Assembly: GCF_030386795.1 (NCBI RefSeq)
Contig: NZ_JANUQM010000012.1
Span: forward strand, 124,001 to 188,000
From: Streptomyces sp. S.PNR 29
Lineage (GTDB): Bacteria > Actinomycetota > Actinomycetes > Streptomycetales > Streptomycetaceae
Length of the DNA stretch: 64,000 bases
Direction: 5' to 3'
Numbering within the stretch: the stretch's first letter is position 1; every line of letters begins with the position of its first letter. The position numbers and the translations under genes are program-made. Shown piece after piece: positions 43,391 through 51,781 of the stretch. Under the pieces are notes generated by a model. The model was not told the DNA's origin and did not search any database. It was given only the letters and a program-made list of their open reading frames with translations.

Positions 43391-43996
43391 TCACCGGCGG
43401 AAGCGCCCGGACCACAGGGGCTCCACCTGATCCCACTCGGCGTCCCACTGCGCGTACCTTCTCCGGTCCAGCGCATGGCGCATGCCTGCCCGCGCCGCGT
43501 AGCACCCGGCGGCCAAACCGATCGCCGCCGTACCGCCCACGAACCAGCCGTTGGTCCTCGCGGTGAGCGCGCTCATCGGTGGGCTGGTGACGGTTCCGTT
43601 CCGGTCCACCCACACGCGCACGGTGGCGCCCTTGGACGTCCCCGCCTTCACAAGCGCGGTCGCGGTCCGCACGGTGCCGTTGCCGTCGGTCCAGCGGACC
43701 TGCGCCCGTTGTCTCGCTTCCTGGAAGCCACCCTTGACGTTCGACGTCAGCCGGGCGGTGACCTCCTGCCGCTGTGCCGACTGGGCGTGCACGGTGCGCA
43801 TCGACGACTGGTAGGCCGTCTGCCCGGCGCTGAGCGCGGCCACGGGCAGTCCGAGGACGAGAAAGAGCATCAGGAAGCGATCGAACCAGAATTCCACTCT
43901 GTCGGACGTACGCCTCAGAGGGTTCGCCCCTTTGGGCTTGTGATACTTGCGCTGCGGGGGCGGGCCGGGTGCGTGGGGTGAACTCTGTGCACTCAT
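43391..43996 (-). CDS. Rv1733c-like membrane protein
   Basis: A 201-residue protein with two membrane helices flanking an extracytoplasmic domain, the Rv1733c topology. Helix 1 is FWFDRFLMLFLVLGLPVAAL and helix 2 is NGWFVGGTAAIGLAAGCYAA. Between them lies the domain with 'TARLTSNVKGGFQEARQRAQ' and VRVWVDRNGTVTSPP. The basic N-terminus (QRKYHKPKGANPLRRTSDRV) is also typical. Rv1733c is a DosR-regulon antigen of unknown function. A DosR-like box lies 78 bp upstream of the ATG. Confidence 0.9.
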   Translation of the reverse strand: MSAQSSPHAPGPPPQRKYHKPKGANPLRRTSDRVEFWFDRFLMLFLVLGLPVAALSAGQTAYQSSMRTVHAQSAQRQEVTARLTSNVKGGFQEARQRAQVRWTDGNGTVRTATALVKAGTSKGATVRVWVDRNGTVTSPPMSALTARTNGWFVGGTAAIGLAAGCYAARAGMRHALDRRRYAQWDAEWDQVEPLWSGRFRR

Positions 43997-44073
43997 GCGT
44001 CGGCCTCCAGCAGGTCCGCTGGTCTGTTCCCCCACTCGGTCCCACCATCGAACGGCGGCGGGCTTTGGTCATA

Positions 44074-44087
44074 GGGCCGAAAGTCCC
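44074..44087. promoter_or_regulatory. DosR/DevR-like box
   Basis: GGGCCGAAAGTCCC matches 12 of 14 positions of the mycobacterial DosR core GGGACTWWAGTCCC. It lies in the 309-bp divergent region between the Rv1733c-like operon (-) and the USP operon (+), 78 bp from the first and 218 bp from the second start. No gene is seen in the rest of this region. Confidence 0.65.
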
Positions 44088-44305
44088 TGCGGCCGGGGCC
44101 GCACGGAACGCGAACGGAACGGCCGGGCCGCTGCCCAGCCCCTGTCTCCTCTCTCCTCCGCAGGTCCACATGCGCGGCGGAGAAGAATGAGGTACTCCTC
44201 GAAGGAGGCGACGAACCTCGTTCGTGTCGGCGACGTCCGGACCGTCCGGTTCACCGGTCTCGTTCACCGTCACTTCCAGCTTCTTACGAGACGGAGGCCG
44301 CCGCC

Positions 44306-45175
44306 ATGCAACCAGTCGTCACCGTTGGCCTCGACGGCTCACCCGCGAGTCTTGCCGCCGCCCGCTGGGCCGCCGACGAGGCCGAGAAACGCAAGCTCAC
44401 CCTGCGCCTGCTGCACGCGTGGCCGCTGCTGGCACCGGAACCGGCCCGCGTCCCCGCGGCGGTCGATCAGAACTACTGGGCGAAGCGTCTGGTGCACACC
44501 GCGCAGGCGGAGCTCCAAGCACGTCACCCGGGCCTGTCCATCGTCGGGAACCTGGTCGCCGACGACGCCCGGAACGCCTTGCTCCACGCCGCGTCGGAAT
44601 CGGAGATGCTGGTGCTCGGTTCGCGTGGGCTGGAGCCCGTCGAGAGCTACTTCCTGGGCGACGTCAGCATGCCCGTCGTGGCACGGGCCGAGCGGCCGGT
44701 CGTTCTGGTGCGCGCCGGAATCCCGGAGGAAGAGCCGGCCCCGGCACGCGTGAGGCGTGTGGTCGTGGCCATGAAACTGCACGGCTCCCCGGACGAGCTC
44801 CTCGACTTCGCCTTCCACACCGCTGCGGCCCGGGACCTGCCTGTCCTGGCCGTCCATGGCCGAAGCGTGCCACTGCACGCACATGTTCCCTGGGGTGTGG
44901 ACCACCACGTCACCGAAGAGATGACACGGGACGCGCGGGAGCAGCTGAGCAAGGCGCTGCGCCCCTGGCACGAGAAGTACCCGCAGGTGGACGTAGCCGA
45001 CAGCTTCCGTCTCGAAAGCCCCGCCAAGGCCGTCGTACGGGCCGCCGAAGGTGCCAGGCTGCTGGTCGTCGGCCGCCGCCAGCATCGTCACGCCCTGGGG
45101 ACCCGCCTGGATCCCGTCGCCCACGCCGCCATCCACCACGCGCGCTGCCCGGTCGCCATCGTTCCCCATGACTGA
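44306..45175 (+). CDS. Tandem-domain universal stress protein
   Basis: A 289-residue two-domain USP. Domain 1 starts VTVGLDGSPASLAAARWAAD and ends with SRGLEPVESYFLGDVSMPVV, where the ATP-loop GS is replaced by GD. Domain 2 has 'GRRQHRHALGTRLDPVAHAA', also degenerate. The usual ATP-binding motif is therefore weakened in both halves. ACGGAGGCCGCC precedes the ATG. Its end overlaps the phosphotransferase/ATPase gene by 8 bp, which implies translational coupling. Confidence 0.9.
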   Translation: MQPVVTVGLDGSPASLAAARWAADEAEKRKLTLRLLHAWPLLAPEPARVPAAVDQNYWAKRLVHTAQAELQARHPGLSIVGNLVADDARNALLHAASESEMLVLGSRGLEPVESYFLGDVSMPVVARAERPVVLVRAGIPEEEPAPARVRRVVVAMKLHGSPDELLDFAFHTAAARDLPVLAVHGRSVPLHAHVPWGVDHHVTEEMTRDAREQLSKALRPWHEKYPQVDVADSFRLESPAKAVVRAAEGARLLVVGRRQHRHALGTRLDPVAHAAIHHARCPVAIVPHD

Positions 45176-46679
45176 GCACGACGAGCCGCTTCCGCGCGCC
45201 GAGGTGAGCGAGACGCACACCGCGATCGTGTTCTTCGCAGGCGACCGCGCCTACAAACTCAAAAAGCCGGTGGATCTCGGGTTCCTGGACTACACGACGG
45301 TGACGGGTCGCCGGACCGCGTGCGAGCGCGAGGTGACGCTCAACCGCCGCTTCGCCGCCGACGTCTACCTGGGCCTGGGCGAGATCCGCAGCCCCGACAC
45401 GCAGGAGCCCGAACCACTTGTGGTGATGCGCCGCATGCCGGCGGACCGCCGCCTCTCCCACCTGGTGCGATCAGGGGCTGACGTCGACGACGTCCTGCGG
45501 ACCGTCGCCCGGCATCTCGCCGCGTGGCACGCCGAGGCGCCCCGCGGCCGGGACGTGGACGAGCAAGGCACGAGGGACGCGCTGTTCTCGCGTTGGGAGG
45601 CCGGATTCGCGCAGGTCCACGCGTTGGCCGAGACCGGCTCGGTGCCCGACGGGGTGGCGGAGGCCGAGAACCTGGTGCGGCGCTACCTCGCCGGCCGCGA
45701 GCGGTTGTTCCACTCCCGCATCGAGCAGGGGCGGGTGGTCGACGGCCACGGCGACCTGCTCGCCCAGGACATCTTCTGCCTCGACGACGGCCCCCGCGTC
45801 CTGGACTGCCTGGAGTTCGACGACCATCTCCGCTACGTCGACGGCCTGGACGACGCCGCCTTCCTCGCCATGGACCTGGAACAGCTGGGTGCTCCGGAGT
45901 CCGCCGCGTACTTCCTCGCGCAGTACAGCGAGTACTCCGGCGACCCCGCACCGCCTTCCCTGTGGCACCACTACATCGCCTACCGCGCGTTCGTCCGCGC
46001 CAAGGTCTCCCTCATCCAGGCGCGCCAAGGCGCGCACGGCGCGGAGGCGGCGGCACGGCGGCTGGTCTCGACCGCACTGCGTCACCTGCGTACCTCCTCC
46101 GTCTCACTGACGCTCGTCGGAGGACTGCCGGGCAGCGGGAAGTCCACCCTCTCCGGTGCGCTGGCCGACCGGCTGGGCGTCACGTTGCTCAGCAGCGACC
46201 GCATCCGCAAGGAGCTGGCGGGCATCCCCGCGGAGCAGTCCGCCGCGGCCGACTACGGCGAGGGCCTCTACACACCCGAGTGGACCGCCAGGACCTACGC
46301 CACCCTGCTCGACCGCGCAGCCGCCCTGCTGTCCTCGGGCGAGTCCGTCGTCCTGGACGCCACCTGGTCCGACGCGGCCCACCGTGAGGCGGCACTGCGC
46401 GTGGCCGATGGCACCAGCTCCGACCTGGTGGCCCTGCACTGCCACGCGCCGAGCGAGGTGTCAGCGGCCCGCCTGAGCACGCGCGCCCCGGGACCGTCCG
46501 ACGCCGGCCCCGCCGTCGCCGCCGCCATGGCGGCCAGGGAACCGCCGTGGCCCGAGTCGGTTGCGGTCGACACCAGCGGCCCGCTGGAGTCCGCGGTGGC
46601 CCGGGCACTGGCAGCCGTACGCCCATGGGGCACCGGACAGGCCCCGGTCTTCCGCCGCCCCTACAGGGAGCCGGACTAG
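45168..46679 (+). CDS. Bifunctional APH-like phosphotransferase / P-loop kinase (Rv2004c family)
   Basis: A 503-residue fusion. The N-terminal ~310 residues are an aminoglycoside-phosphotransferase-like domain with VVDGHGDLLAQDIF in the catalytic-loop position. The C-terminal domain is a zeta-toxin/AAA_33-type kinase with Walker A GGLPGSGKSTLS near residue 325, then VLDATWSD. Rv2004c of M. tuberculosis has the same layout and is DosR-controlled. The phosphorylated substrate is unknown. It is coupled to the upstream USP gene. Confidence 0.9.
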   Translation: MTEHDEPLPRAEVSETHTAIVFFAGDRAYKLKKPVDLGFLDYTTVTGRRTACEREVTLNRRFAADVYLGLGEIRSPDTQEPEPLVVMRRMPADRRLSHLVRSGADVDDVLRTVARHLAAWHAEAPRGRDVDEQGTRDALFSRWEAGFAQVHALAETGSVPDGVAEAENLVRRYLAGRERLFHSRIEQGRVVDGHGDLLAQDIFCLDDGPRVLDCLEFDDHLRYVDGLDDAAFLAMDLEQLGAPESAAYFLAQYSEYSGDPAPPSLWHHYIAYRAFVRAKVSLIQARQGAHGAEAAARRLVSTALRHLRTSSVSLTLVGGLPGSGKSTLSGALADRLGVTLLSSDRIRKELAGIPAEQSAAADYGEGLYTPEWTARTYATLLDRAAALLSSGESVVLDATWSDAAHREAALRVADGTSSDLVALHCHAPSEVSAARLSTRAPGPSDAGPAVAAAMAAREPPWPESVAVDTSGPLESAVARALAAVRPWGTGQAPVFRRPYREPD

Positions 46680-46741
46680 ACGAGCGGGCGCGTCGGCCCC
46701 CCGTCCGGCCACCATGTCACTGTCAGCGAAGGAGGTGTGTC

Positions 46742-47620
46742 ATGGTGAACCCGGTCGTTGTGGGAGTGGATGGCTCGCCGTCGAGCCTGGCGGCGGTGGA
46801 GGTCGGGGCGCACGAGGCCGCCCTGCGCGGCGCGGGGCTGCGGCTGGTGCACGCCTTCGGGTGGCCGTCGATGCACGTACCACCAGGCGGCCCACCGTGG
46901 CATCCGGCGGTGGCGGGTGTGCGCGAGCTGGTGGACGGCACGCTGGTGAAGGCCGAGGAGCGGGCGCGCGGCGCCGCCCCGCGCCTGGAGATCACACGCG
47001 ATGTCACCGTCGGTGATCCTCTGACGGTGCTGGAGATCGAGTCGCGTACCGCCTCACTCGTCGTGGTCGGCAGCCGTGGACTGGGCGCGTTCGGCAGCCT
47101 GCTGCTCGGTTCCACCGCCGTGCACCTGGTCGCCCACGGCCGCTGCCCCGTCCTGGTGGTGCGCGGTCGGCTCGACCGGAGCGGTCCCGTGCTGCTCGCC
47201 GTCGACGGCTCACCGGCCGGCGAGTCGGCCGTCGGGTTCGCCTTCGCCGAGGCGTCGCTGCGTGGCGTGGAGCTGGTGGCACTGCATGTGTGGAACACCT
47301 GGAGCGAGGGGGCGTACGAGGGTCCGGGTGATCCTCTGAGCGTGGTGGTGGACGTCGAGCGGCTCCGCGGGGTGAGACAGCGGCTGCTGGACGAGACGCT
47401 GTCTCCGTGGCAGGAGCGCCATCCCCGGGTCGCCGTGGAACGGCGCCTGGTCCGCTCCCGGATCCGCCCGGCCCTGATCGAGGCCAGCCGCGACGCACAG
47501 CTGGTGGTGGCCGGTGCTCGCGGCCGCGGCGGCTTCACGGGCCTGCTGCTCGGCTCGGTCAGCCAGGCCCTGCTCCACCACGCGCACTGCCCTGTCGCCG
47601 TGGTCCGCGGCGAGGAGTGA
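46742..47620 (+). CDS. Tandem-domain universal stress protein
   Basis: A 292-residue USP with both ATP motifs intact: GSRGLGAFGSLLLGSTA in domain 1 and GARGRGGFTGLLLGSVS in domain 2. Asp residues in VVGVDGSPSSLA and LLAVDGSPAGES contact the adenine pocket. AAGGAGGTGTGTC precedes the ATG. It is the third gene of the operon starting at 44306, with a 62-bp gap that could hold its own promoter. It is convergent with the next USP gene. Confidence 0.92.
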   Translation: MVNPVVVGVDGSPSSLAAVEVGAHEAALRGAGLRLVHAFGWPSMHVPPGGPPWHPAVAGVRELVDGTLVKAEERARGAAPRLEITRDVTVGDPLTVLEIESRTASLVVVGSRGLGAFGSLLLGSTAVHLVAHGRCPVLVVRGRLDRSGPVLLAVDGSPAGESAVGFAFAEASLRGVELVALHVWNTWSEGAYEGPGDPLSVVVDVERLRGVRQRLLDETLSPWQERHPRVAVERRLVRSRIRPALIEASRDAQLVVAGARGRGGFTGLLLGSVSQALLHHAHCPVAVVRGEE

Positions 47621-47717
47621 CGGTGCGCACCTGGCGCCTGCGGTGACCGAGTCGCCGTCGTCCGGCGGTCGGTGACGGCGTCGGCCCGGCCACCTTGACG
47701 GCCCGGCGGACGGGGCC

Positions 47718-48617
47718 TCAGTCGTGCGGGACGAGAGCGACCGGGCAGCTGACGTGGTGGATCAGGGCGTGCGCGACCGGTCCCGTGCGCGGCCCGACCC
47801 CCGCAGGGCGCCTACGGCTGCCGACCACGAGCAGCCCCGCGCCGTCCGCGGCCCGGGCGAGAACGTGTGCCGGGCGTCCCTCGTACAGCTTCCTCTGGAC
47901 AGCGACGGCGGGGTACTTCTCGCGCCACGGCTGGACCAGCTCCGCCAGTTCGCGTTCCGCTTCCGTCCTGGCCCGTGCGCGCTCCTCGGTGTCCGGGAGG
48001 ACGTGGGGGTACGGCAGGTGCCAGACGTGTACGGCCCGCAGAGAGGCCCGGCGGAGCTCGGCGGCGTGGAACGCGAAGTCCAGTACCGCTTCGGACGGTT
48101 CATCGACGTCGACGGCGACCGCGACATCACGGAAGGGGGTGTGGACCGACGGTTCCCCGTCGTCGTCCGGAAGATGCTCGTCCTCGGCGGTCTCGCCGGC
48201 CCGTACCAGGACGATCGGCCTCTCGATGCGGGCCACGGTGGCCATGGCGACCGATCCCGAGACGAATCCGGCCAAGCCGCCGGCTCCTTGGCTGCCGATG
48301 ACCAGGAGGTCGGCCGACTCCGCCTCGGCGAGCAAGGCGGAACGGGGCAGCCTGAACACCTGCTCCGCCGTGATGGACAGCTGCGGGTACCGCTGGACCA
48401 GCTGGTCGAGCGCGCTGAGCAGCACATGGGCGGCGTGGTGCTGAGGCACCCGCAACTCGGGCAGGGTCACCTCGGGGTCTCCCTCCGGCAGACCCGCTTC
48501 CCAGGCGTGCACAAGCCGGAGCGGCAGTTCTCGGCGCAAGGCCTCCCTGGCCGCCCAGTCCGCCGCGGCGAGCCCCTCGGGCGAACCGTCCACTCCGGCC
48601 ACGACCGGCCTGATCAT
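47718..48617 (-). CDS. Tandem-domain universal stress protein
   Basis: A 299-residue two-domain USP. Domain 1 carries VVAGVDGSPEGLAAADWAAR and GSQGAGGLAGFVSGSVA (intact G-x2-G-x9-GS). Domain 2 carries VAVAVDVDEPSEAVLDFAF and a degenerate GSRRRPAGVGPRTGPV. AGGAGGTGACGGTG precedes the ATG at 48617. A 6-bp stem hairpin (CGGGGC-GCGG-GCCCCG) lies between it and the preceding USP gene on the same strand. Confidence 0.92.
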   Translation of the reverse strand: MIRPVVAGVDGSPEGLAAADWAAREALRRELPLRLVHAWEAGLPEGDPEVTLPELRVPQHHAAHVLLSALDQLVQRYPQLSITAEQVFRLPRSALLAEAESADLLVIGSQGAGGLAGFVSGSVAMATVARIERPIVLVRAGETAEDEHLPDDDGEPSVHTPFRDVAVAVDVDEPSEAVLDFAFHAAELRRASLRAVHVWHLPYPHVLPDTEERARARTEAERELAELVQPWREKYPAVAVQRKLYEGRPAHVLARAADGAGLLVVGSRRRPAGVGPRTGPVAHALIHHVSCPVALVPHD

Positions 48618-48709
48618 CACCGTCACCTCCTGTCATGTGGTGCACGTGCGGGGACGGGGCGCGGGCCCCGCCTGTCATGGATGACGCCGGAACCGGGCAC
48701 GTGAGACGG

Positions 48710-49597
48710 TCACACCCGTTGCGGCACCACCGCCACCGGGCAGGCGGCGTGGTGCAGCAGGGTGTGGCTCACCCGGCCGAGCTGGAGACCGAAGTGGCCG
48801 GGCCCGCGCCGGGCTCCCACGACGACGAGATCGGCCGCGGCCGAGCGGTGCACGAGCACCTTGCGGGCCGGTCCCTCGACCGTCGTACGGCTGACCCGTA
48901 CACCCGGGTGCTCGGCCGCCGCGTCGGCGAGCAGCGCGTCGAGGAGGGCCGCGGCGCGTCCTTCGTGCTGATCGGCCGGCCCCCCGGCCGGTGCGGCATG
49001 GTGCGTCGTCCCGTGCGCGGGACAGCGCCAGGCGCGTACGGCGTCCAGCGTGCTCGCACGTGCCTCGGCCTCGCGGAAGGCGAACCGTACGGCCTCACCG
49101 GTGGTGTCAAGATCCCCGGCGCCGAGCAGGATCCGCTCGTGCGTGCCGGCCAGGCCCGCCGCGTCACCCCGGACGACGATCACCGGACAGGACGCGCGCG
49201 CGGCGACGGACAGGCCGACCGAGCCCAGCAGCAGGCCCTGCACCTCCCCGCGGCCTCGCGATCCCGTCACCACGGCCGAGGCGTTGTTGCCCTCGTACAG
49301 GAGGGCGTCCACGGCTTCCTCGGGGATGATGCCGGTGGACACCTTGACGCCGGGATGGCGCCGGCCGGCGCGCTCCGCGGCGGAGGCCACCGTGTGTTCC
49401 GCCGGCACCCGCTCCGAGGGACGTCGTTCCCTGTTCTTCGCCGGCACCGTCGGCGGGGCGCTCTCGTAGCGCTCCCACAGGGAGGCGTGCACCAGTCGCA
49501 GCGGGAGTCCGTGCCTGGCGGCTTCGTCCACCGCCCAGTCGACCGCCAGCAGGCTGCCGTCCGATCCGTCGACGCCCACGACCAGGGGCAGTTCCAT
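48710..49597 (-). CDS. Tandem-domain universal stress protein
   Basis: A 295-residue USP closely resembling the one at 39510-40385: both begin MELPLVVGVDGSD and end LLHHxxCPVAVxPQ. Domain 1 has the full ATP motif GSRGRGEVQGLLLGSVG; in domain 2 (GARRGPGHFGLQLGRVS) the final GS is lost. The pair arose by duplication and now frames the island on the same strand. A DosR-like box lies 85 bp upstream. Confidence 0.92.
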   Translation of the reverse strand: MELPLVVGVDGSDGSLLAVDWAVDEAARHGLPLRLVHASLWERYESAPPTVPAKNRERRPSERVPAEHTVASAAERAGRRHPGVKVSTGIIPEEAVDALLYEGNNASAVVTGSRGRGEVQGLLLGSVGLSVAARASCPVIVVRGDAAGLAGTHERILLGAGDLDTTGEAVRFAFREAEARASTLDAVRAWRCPAHGTTHHAAPAGGPADQHEGRAAALLDALLADAAAEHPGVRVSRTTVEGPARKVLVHRSAAADLVVVGARRGPGHFGLQLGRVSHTLLHHAACPVAVVPQRV

Positions 49598-49681
49598 CTC
49601 CCCACCGCCTTACGTCGGGCTGTCACTCTCACCGTCGCATCCGGCAGCCGACGCCGCGAGGGCCGGCCAGGCCCCGCTGGG

Positions 49682-49695
49682 GGGACCTTCGGCCC
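49682..49695. promoter_or_regulatory. Second DosR/DevR-like box
   Basis: GGGACCTTCGGCCC matches 11 of 14 positions of GGGACTWWAGTCCC. It lies in the 180-bp space upstream of the USP gene at 49597 and downstream of the alcohol dehydrogenase stop. Confidence 0.5.
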
Positions 49696-49777
49696 CTGCC
49701 GCGTGCGGGATGCATCCGTCCGGCGTCCGGGCGCCGACGACGACGAGGGTCACGGGTCCCCGGTCCGCTGAGTGCTC

Positions 49778-50848
49778 TCAGGCCGCCTGCACGGGGACGA
49801 CCTCGCGTTGCGGCCCGCCGAGCACGACCTTCAGCGCCCCTGTCTCAGCGGGCTTTCCGAAGACGTCGTACGCCTCCTGCATGCGCTCCAGCGGGAAGGT
49901 GTGGGTGACCAGCTGGGCCGTGGGCAGGCGCCCGGCCGCCGCCATCCGCAGCAGGGTGGGAGTGGAGCGGGTGTCCACCAGGCCCGTGGTGATGGTCACG
50001 TTCTTGATCCAGAGGTCTTCCAGGTGCAGCGTGGCGGGCCTGCCGTGCACGCCGACGTTGGCGACACGCCCTCCCGGCCGCACCATGCGGGTGCACAGCT
50101 CGAAGGTCTCCGGAACGCCCACCGCCTCGATGACCACGTCCGCGCCGAGGCCGTCGGTGAGGTCCGCGATCAGCTGTTCGGGAGTTTCCCGGGCGTCGGC
50201 CACGGCCTCGGCCCCGACTTCCCGTGCGGCCTCCAGCCGGGCGGCGGCCACGTCCACGGCGATGACCCGCTCGGGCGCGAACAGGTGGGCCGTGGCGATC
50301 ACGGCCAGTCCTACGGGTCCGGCCCCGACCACGGCCACGGTGTCGCCCGGCCGCACACACCCGTTGAGCACACCCACTTCGTAGGCGGTCGGGAAGATGT
50401 CGGCCAGCAGCACGGCGTCCTCGTTCGTGACCGCGCCGGGCAGGGTGTGCACGGAGAGGTCGGCGTACGGAACCCGGACGAACTCGGCCTGGGTTCCGTC
50501 GACGAGGTGCCCGAGGATCCAGCCCCCGCCGCCCCGGCACTGGCCGTACATCCCCTCTCGGCAGTAGCGGCACCGCCCGCAGGCGGTGATGCAGGAGATC
50601 AGAACCCGGTCTCCCGGCCGCACGGAGCGCACCTCGCTGCCGACCTCGACGATCTCGCCGACCGCCTCATGGCCGAGCACCGTGCCGGGACGCACCTCGG
50701 GCACGTCGCCCTTGAGGATGTGCAGGTCCGTACCGCAGATCGTGACCGCGTCGACCCGCACGATCGCGTCGGCGGCCTCCGTGAGGTCCGGGTCGGGAAC
50801 CTCTTCCCAGGCGGACTGTCCGGGGCCGTGGTAGACGTAGCCTTTCAT
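49778..50848 (-). CDS. Zinc-dependent alcohol dehydrogenase
   Basis: A 356-residue medium-chain dehydrogenase. Catalytic zinc ligands are C38 in VTICGTDLHIL, then GHEAVGE. The structural zinc site is CGRCRYCREGMYGQC and the NAD motif is VAVVGAGPVGLAVIATA. 'GWILGHLVDGTQAEFVRVPY' recalls the alcohol/sorbitol dehydrogenases found in actinobacterial dormancy loci. The ATG at 50848 is chosen from the usual MKGYVYHGPG opening. A long inverted repeat lies 123 bp upstream. Confidence 0.92.
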   Translation of the reverse strand: MKGYVYHGPGQSAWEEVPDPDLTEAADAIVRVDAVTICGTDLHILKGDVPEVRPGTVLGHEAVGEIVEVGSEVRSVRPGDRVLISCITACGRCRYCREGMYGQCRGGGGWILGHLVDGTQAEFVRVPYADLSVHTLPGAVTNEDAVLLADIFPTAYEVGVLNGCVRPGDTVAVVGAGPVGLAVIATAHLFAPERVIAVDVAAARLEAAREVGAEAVADARETPEQLIADLTDGLGADVVIEAVGVPETFELCTRMVRPGGRVANVGVHGRPATLHLEDLWIKNVTITTGLVDTRSTPTLLRMAAAGRLPTAQLVTHTFPLERMQEAYDVFGKPAETGALKVVLGGPQREVVPVQAA

Positions 50849-50970
50849 GCCGTTCCTCACCCTCTTGCTGTTCGGGCGGGCGCAGGACTCGGGGAACCGC
50901 CGGCTCGAACGTCAGCCGCACGCCGACACGGCACCGGGATTTCCCCGTGCATCCAGCTTGTCCCGCACGT

Positions 50971-50999
50971 CGGTGTTCCGCACCGGCTGCGGAACACCG
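50971..50999. repeat. Perfect 12-bp inverted repeat
   Basis: CGGTGTTCCGCA and TGCGGAACACCG flank a 5-bp spacer (CCGGC). It lies in the 321-bp gap between the alcohol dehydrogenase start and the PPK2 relic, where I see no gene. It may be an operator for the dehydrogenase or a terminator hairpin. Confidence 0.7.
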
Positions 51000-51169
51000 C
51001 CGCGGCGCCCGGCGTCGGGCTCCAGCCGCGCGTCGTCCCGGCCGGTCGTCGGGTGCGGTGGATCCGGGTGCGGGCTTCCCCGCCGGAACGTACGGTGGCG
51101 TCCTGGTGTTCGGTACCGGGCATGGGTGACGCGTCATGCGGCAGCGCGGTTCACCGGGGCGGAGGCGGC

Positions 51170-51550
51170 ATGGCCGACAAACAGGCGGCGACACTGCCGC
51201 GCAAGAGGCACGAAAAGGAACTGCTCCGTCTGCAGGCGGAGTTGGTGAAGGTCCAGATCGTGCTGTTCGACTGGCCAGCGGTTCCTGCGCCAGTGCCCGG
51301 TCTTCGAACGGATGCTGGTGGAGGACGGGATCCCGCTGCGCAAGTACTGGTTCTCGGTGAGCGACGCCGTGCAGCAGGAACGCTTCCGGCGCCGGCTCGC
51401 GGATCCGCTGCGGCGATGGAAGCTGTCGCCGATGGACCTGGAGTCGATCATCCCTACCGCGAGGTGCCGCCGCCCGTCTGTGGGCTCACACCTGCTCCGG
51501 CGGAGCCGAAGCCCGCACCGCCGACATGCCTGGAGGATCGCCCCGCGTGA
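51170..51550 (+). pseudogene. Relic of polyphosphate kinase 2
   Basis: Blocks of PPK2 follow each other with the sequence between deleted. KRHEKELLRLQAELVKVQ is the N-terminal helix and IVLFDW is the IVLFDRSWYNR motif. In another frame RFLRQCPVFERMLVEDG, LRKYWFSVSDAVQQERFRRR and RWKLSPMDLESI follow, then PYREVPPP as the tail. The Walker A block is lost and two frameshifts occur. A full PPK2 has about 270-300 residues; 127 codons remain. GGGGCGGAGGCGGC still precedes the ATG. It probably once belonged to the stress island. Confidence 0.88.
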
Positions 51551-51723
51551 CCGTCGCAGCCGCAAGGTCGATACTTCCGGCAGAGGGCTCCTGTCTCAAC
51601 GCAACGATCCGTCCACGTCACTTGACACTCCATCATCAAAGTCGGCGCCAAGTCGGCATCAGCACCGCCGGAACCCGCTTCCGACCGCCGTCGACGATCA
51701 AGATCAACAACTGGTCCAACCGA

Positions 51724-51751
51724 CTCTGACCTGCGAAAATAAGGGTCAGAG
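51724..51751. promoter_or_regulatory. Inverted repeat upstream of dhaK
   Basis: CTCTGACC-N12-GGTCAGAG ends 30 bp before the dhaK start. The spacer is A-rich (TGCGAAAATAAG). The 231-bp region between the PPK2 relic and dhaK is less GC-rich than its surroundings and otherwise empty. It could be an operator for the dha operon. Confidence 0.5.
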
Positions 51752-51781
51752 GCCCACTGCTAGCCGCACCAGGAGGTACTC

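Noticed and set aside
38508..51550. Horizontally acquired genomic island
   Set aside because: No integrase, tRNA edge, direct-repeat attachment sites or base-composition break was seen; the genes look native to Streptomyces despite the relics.
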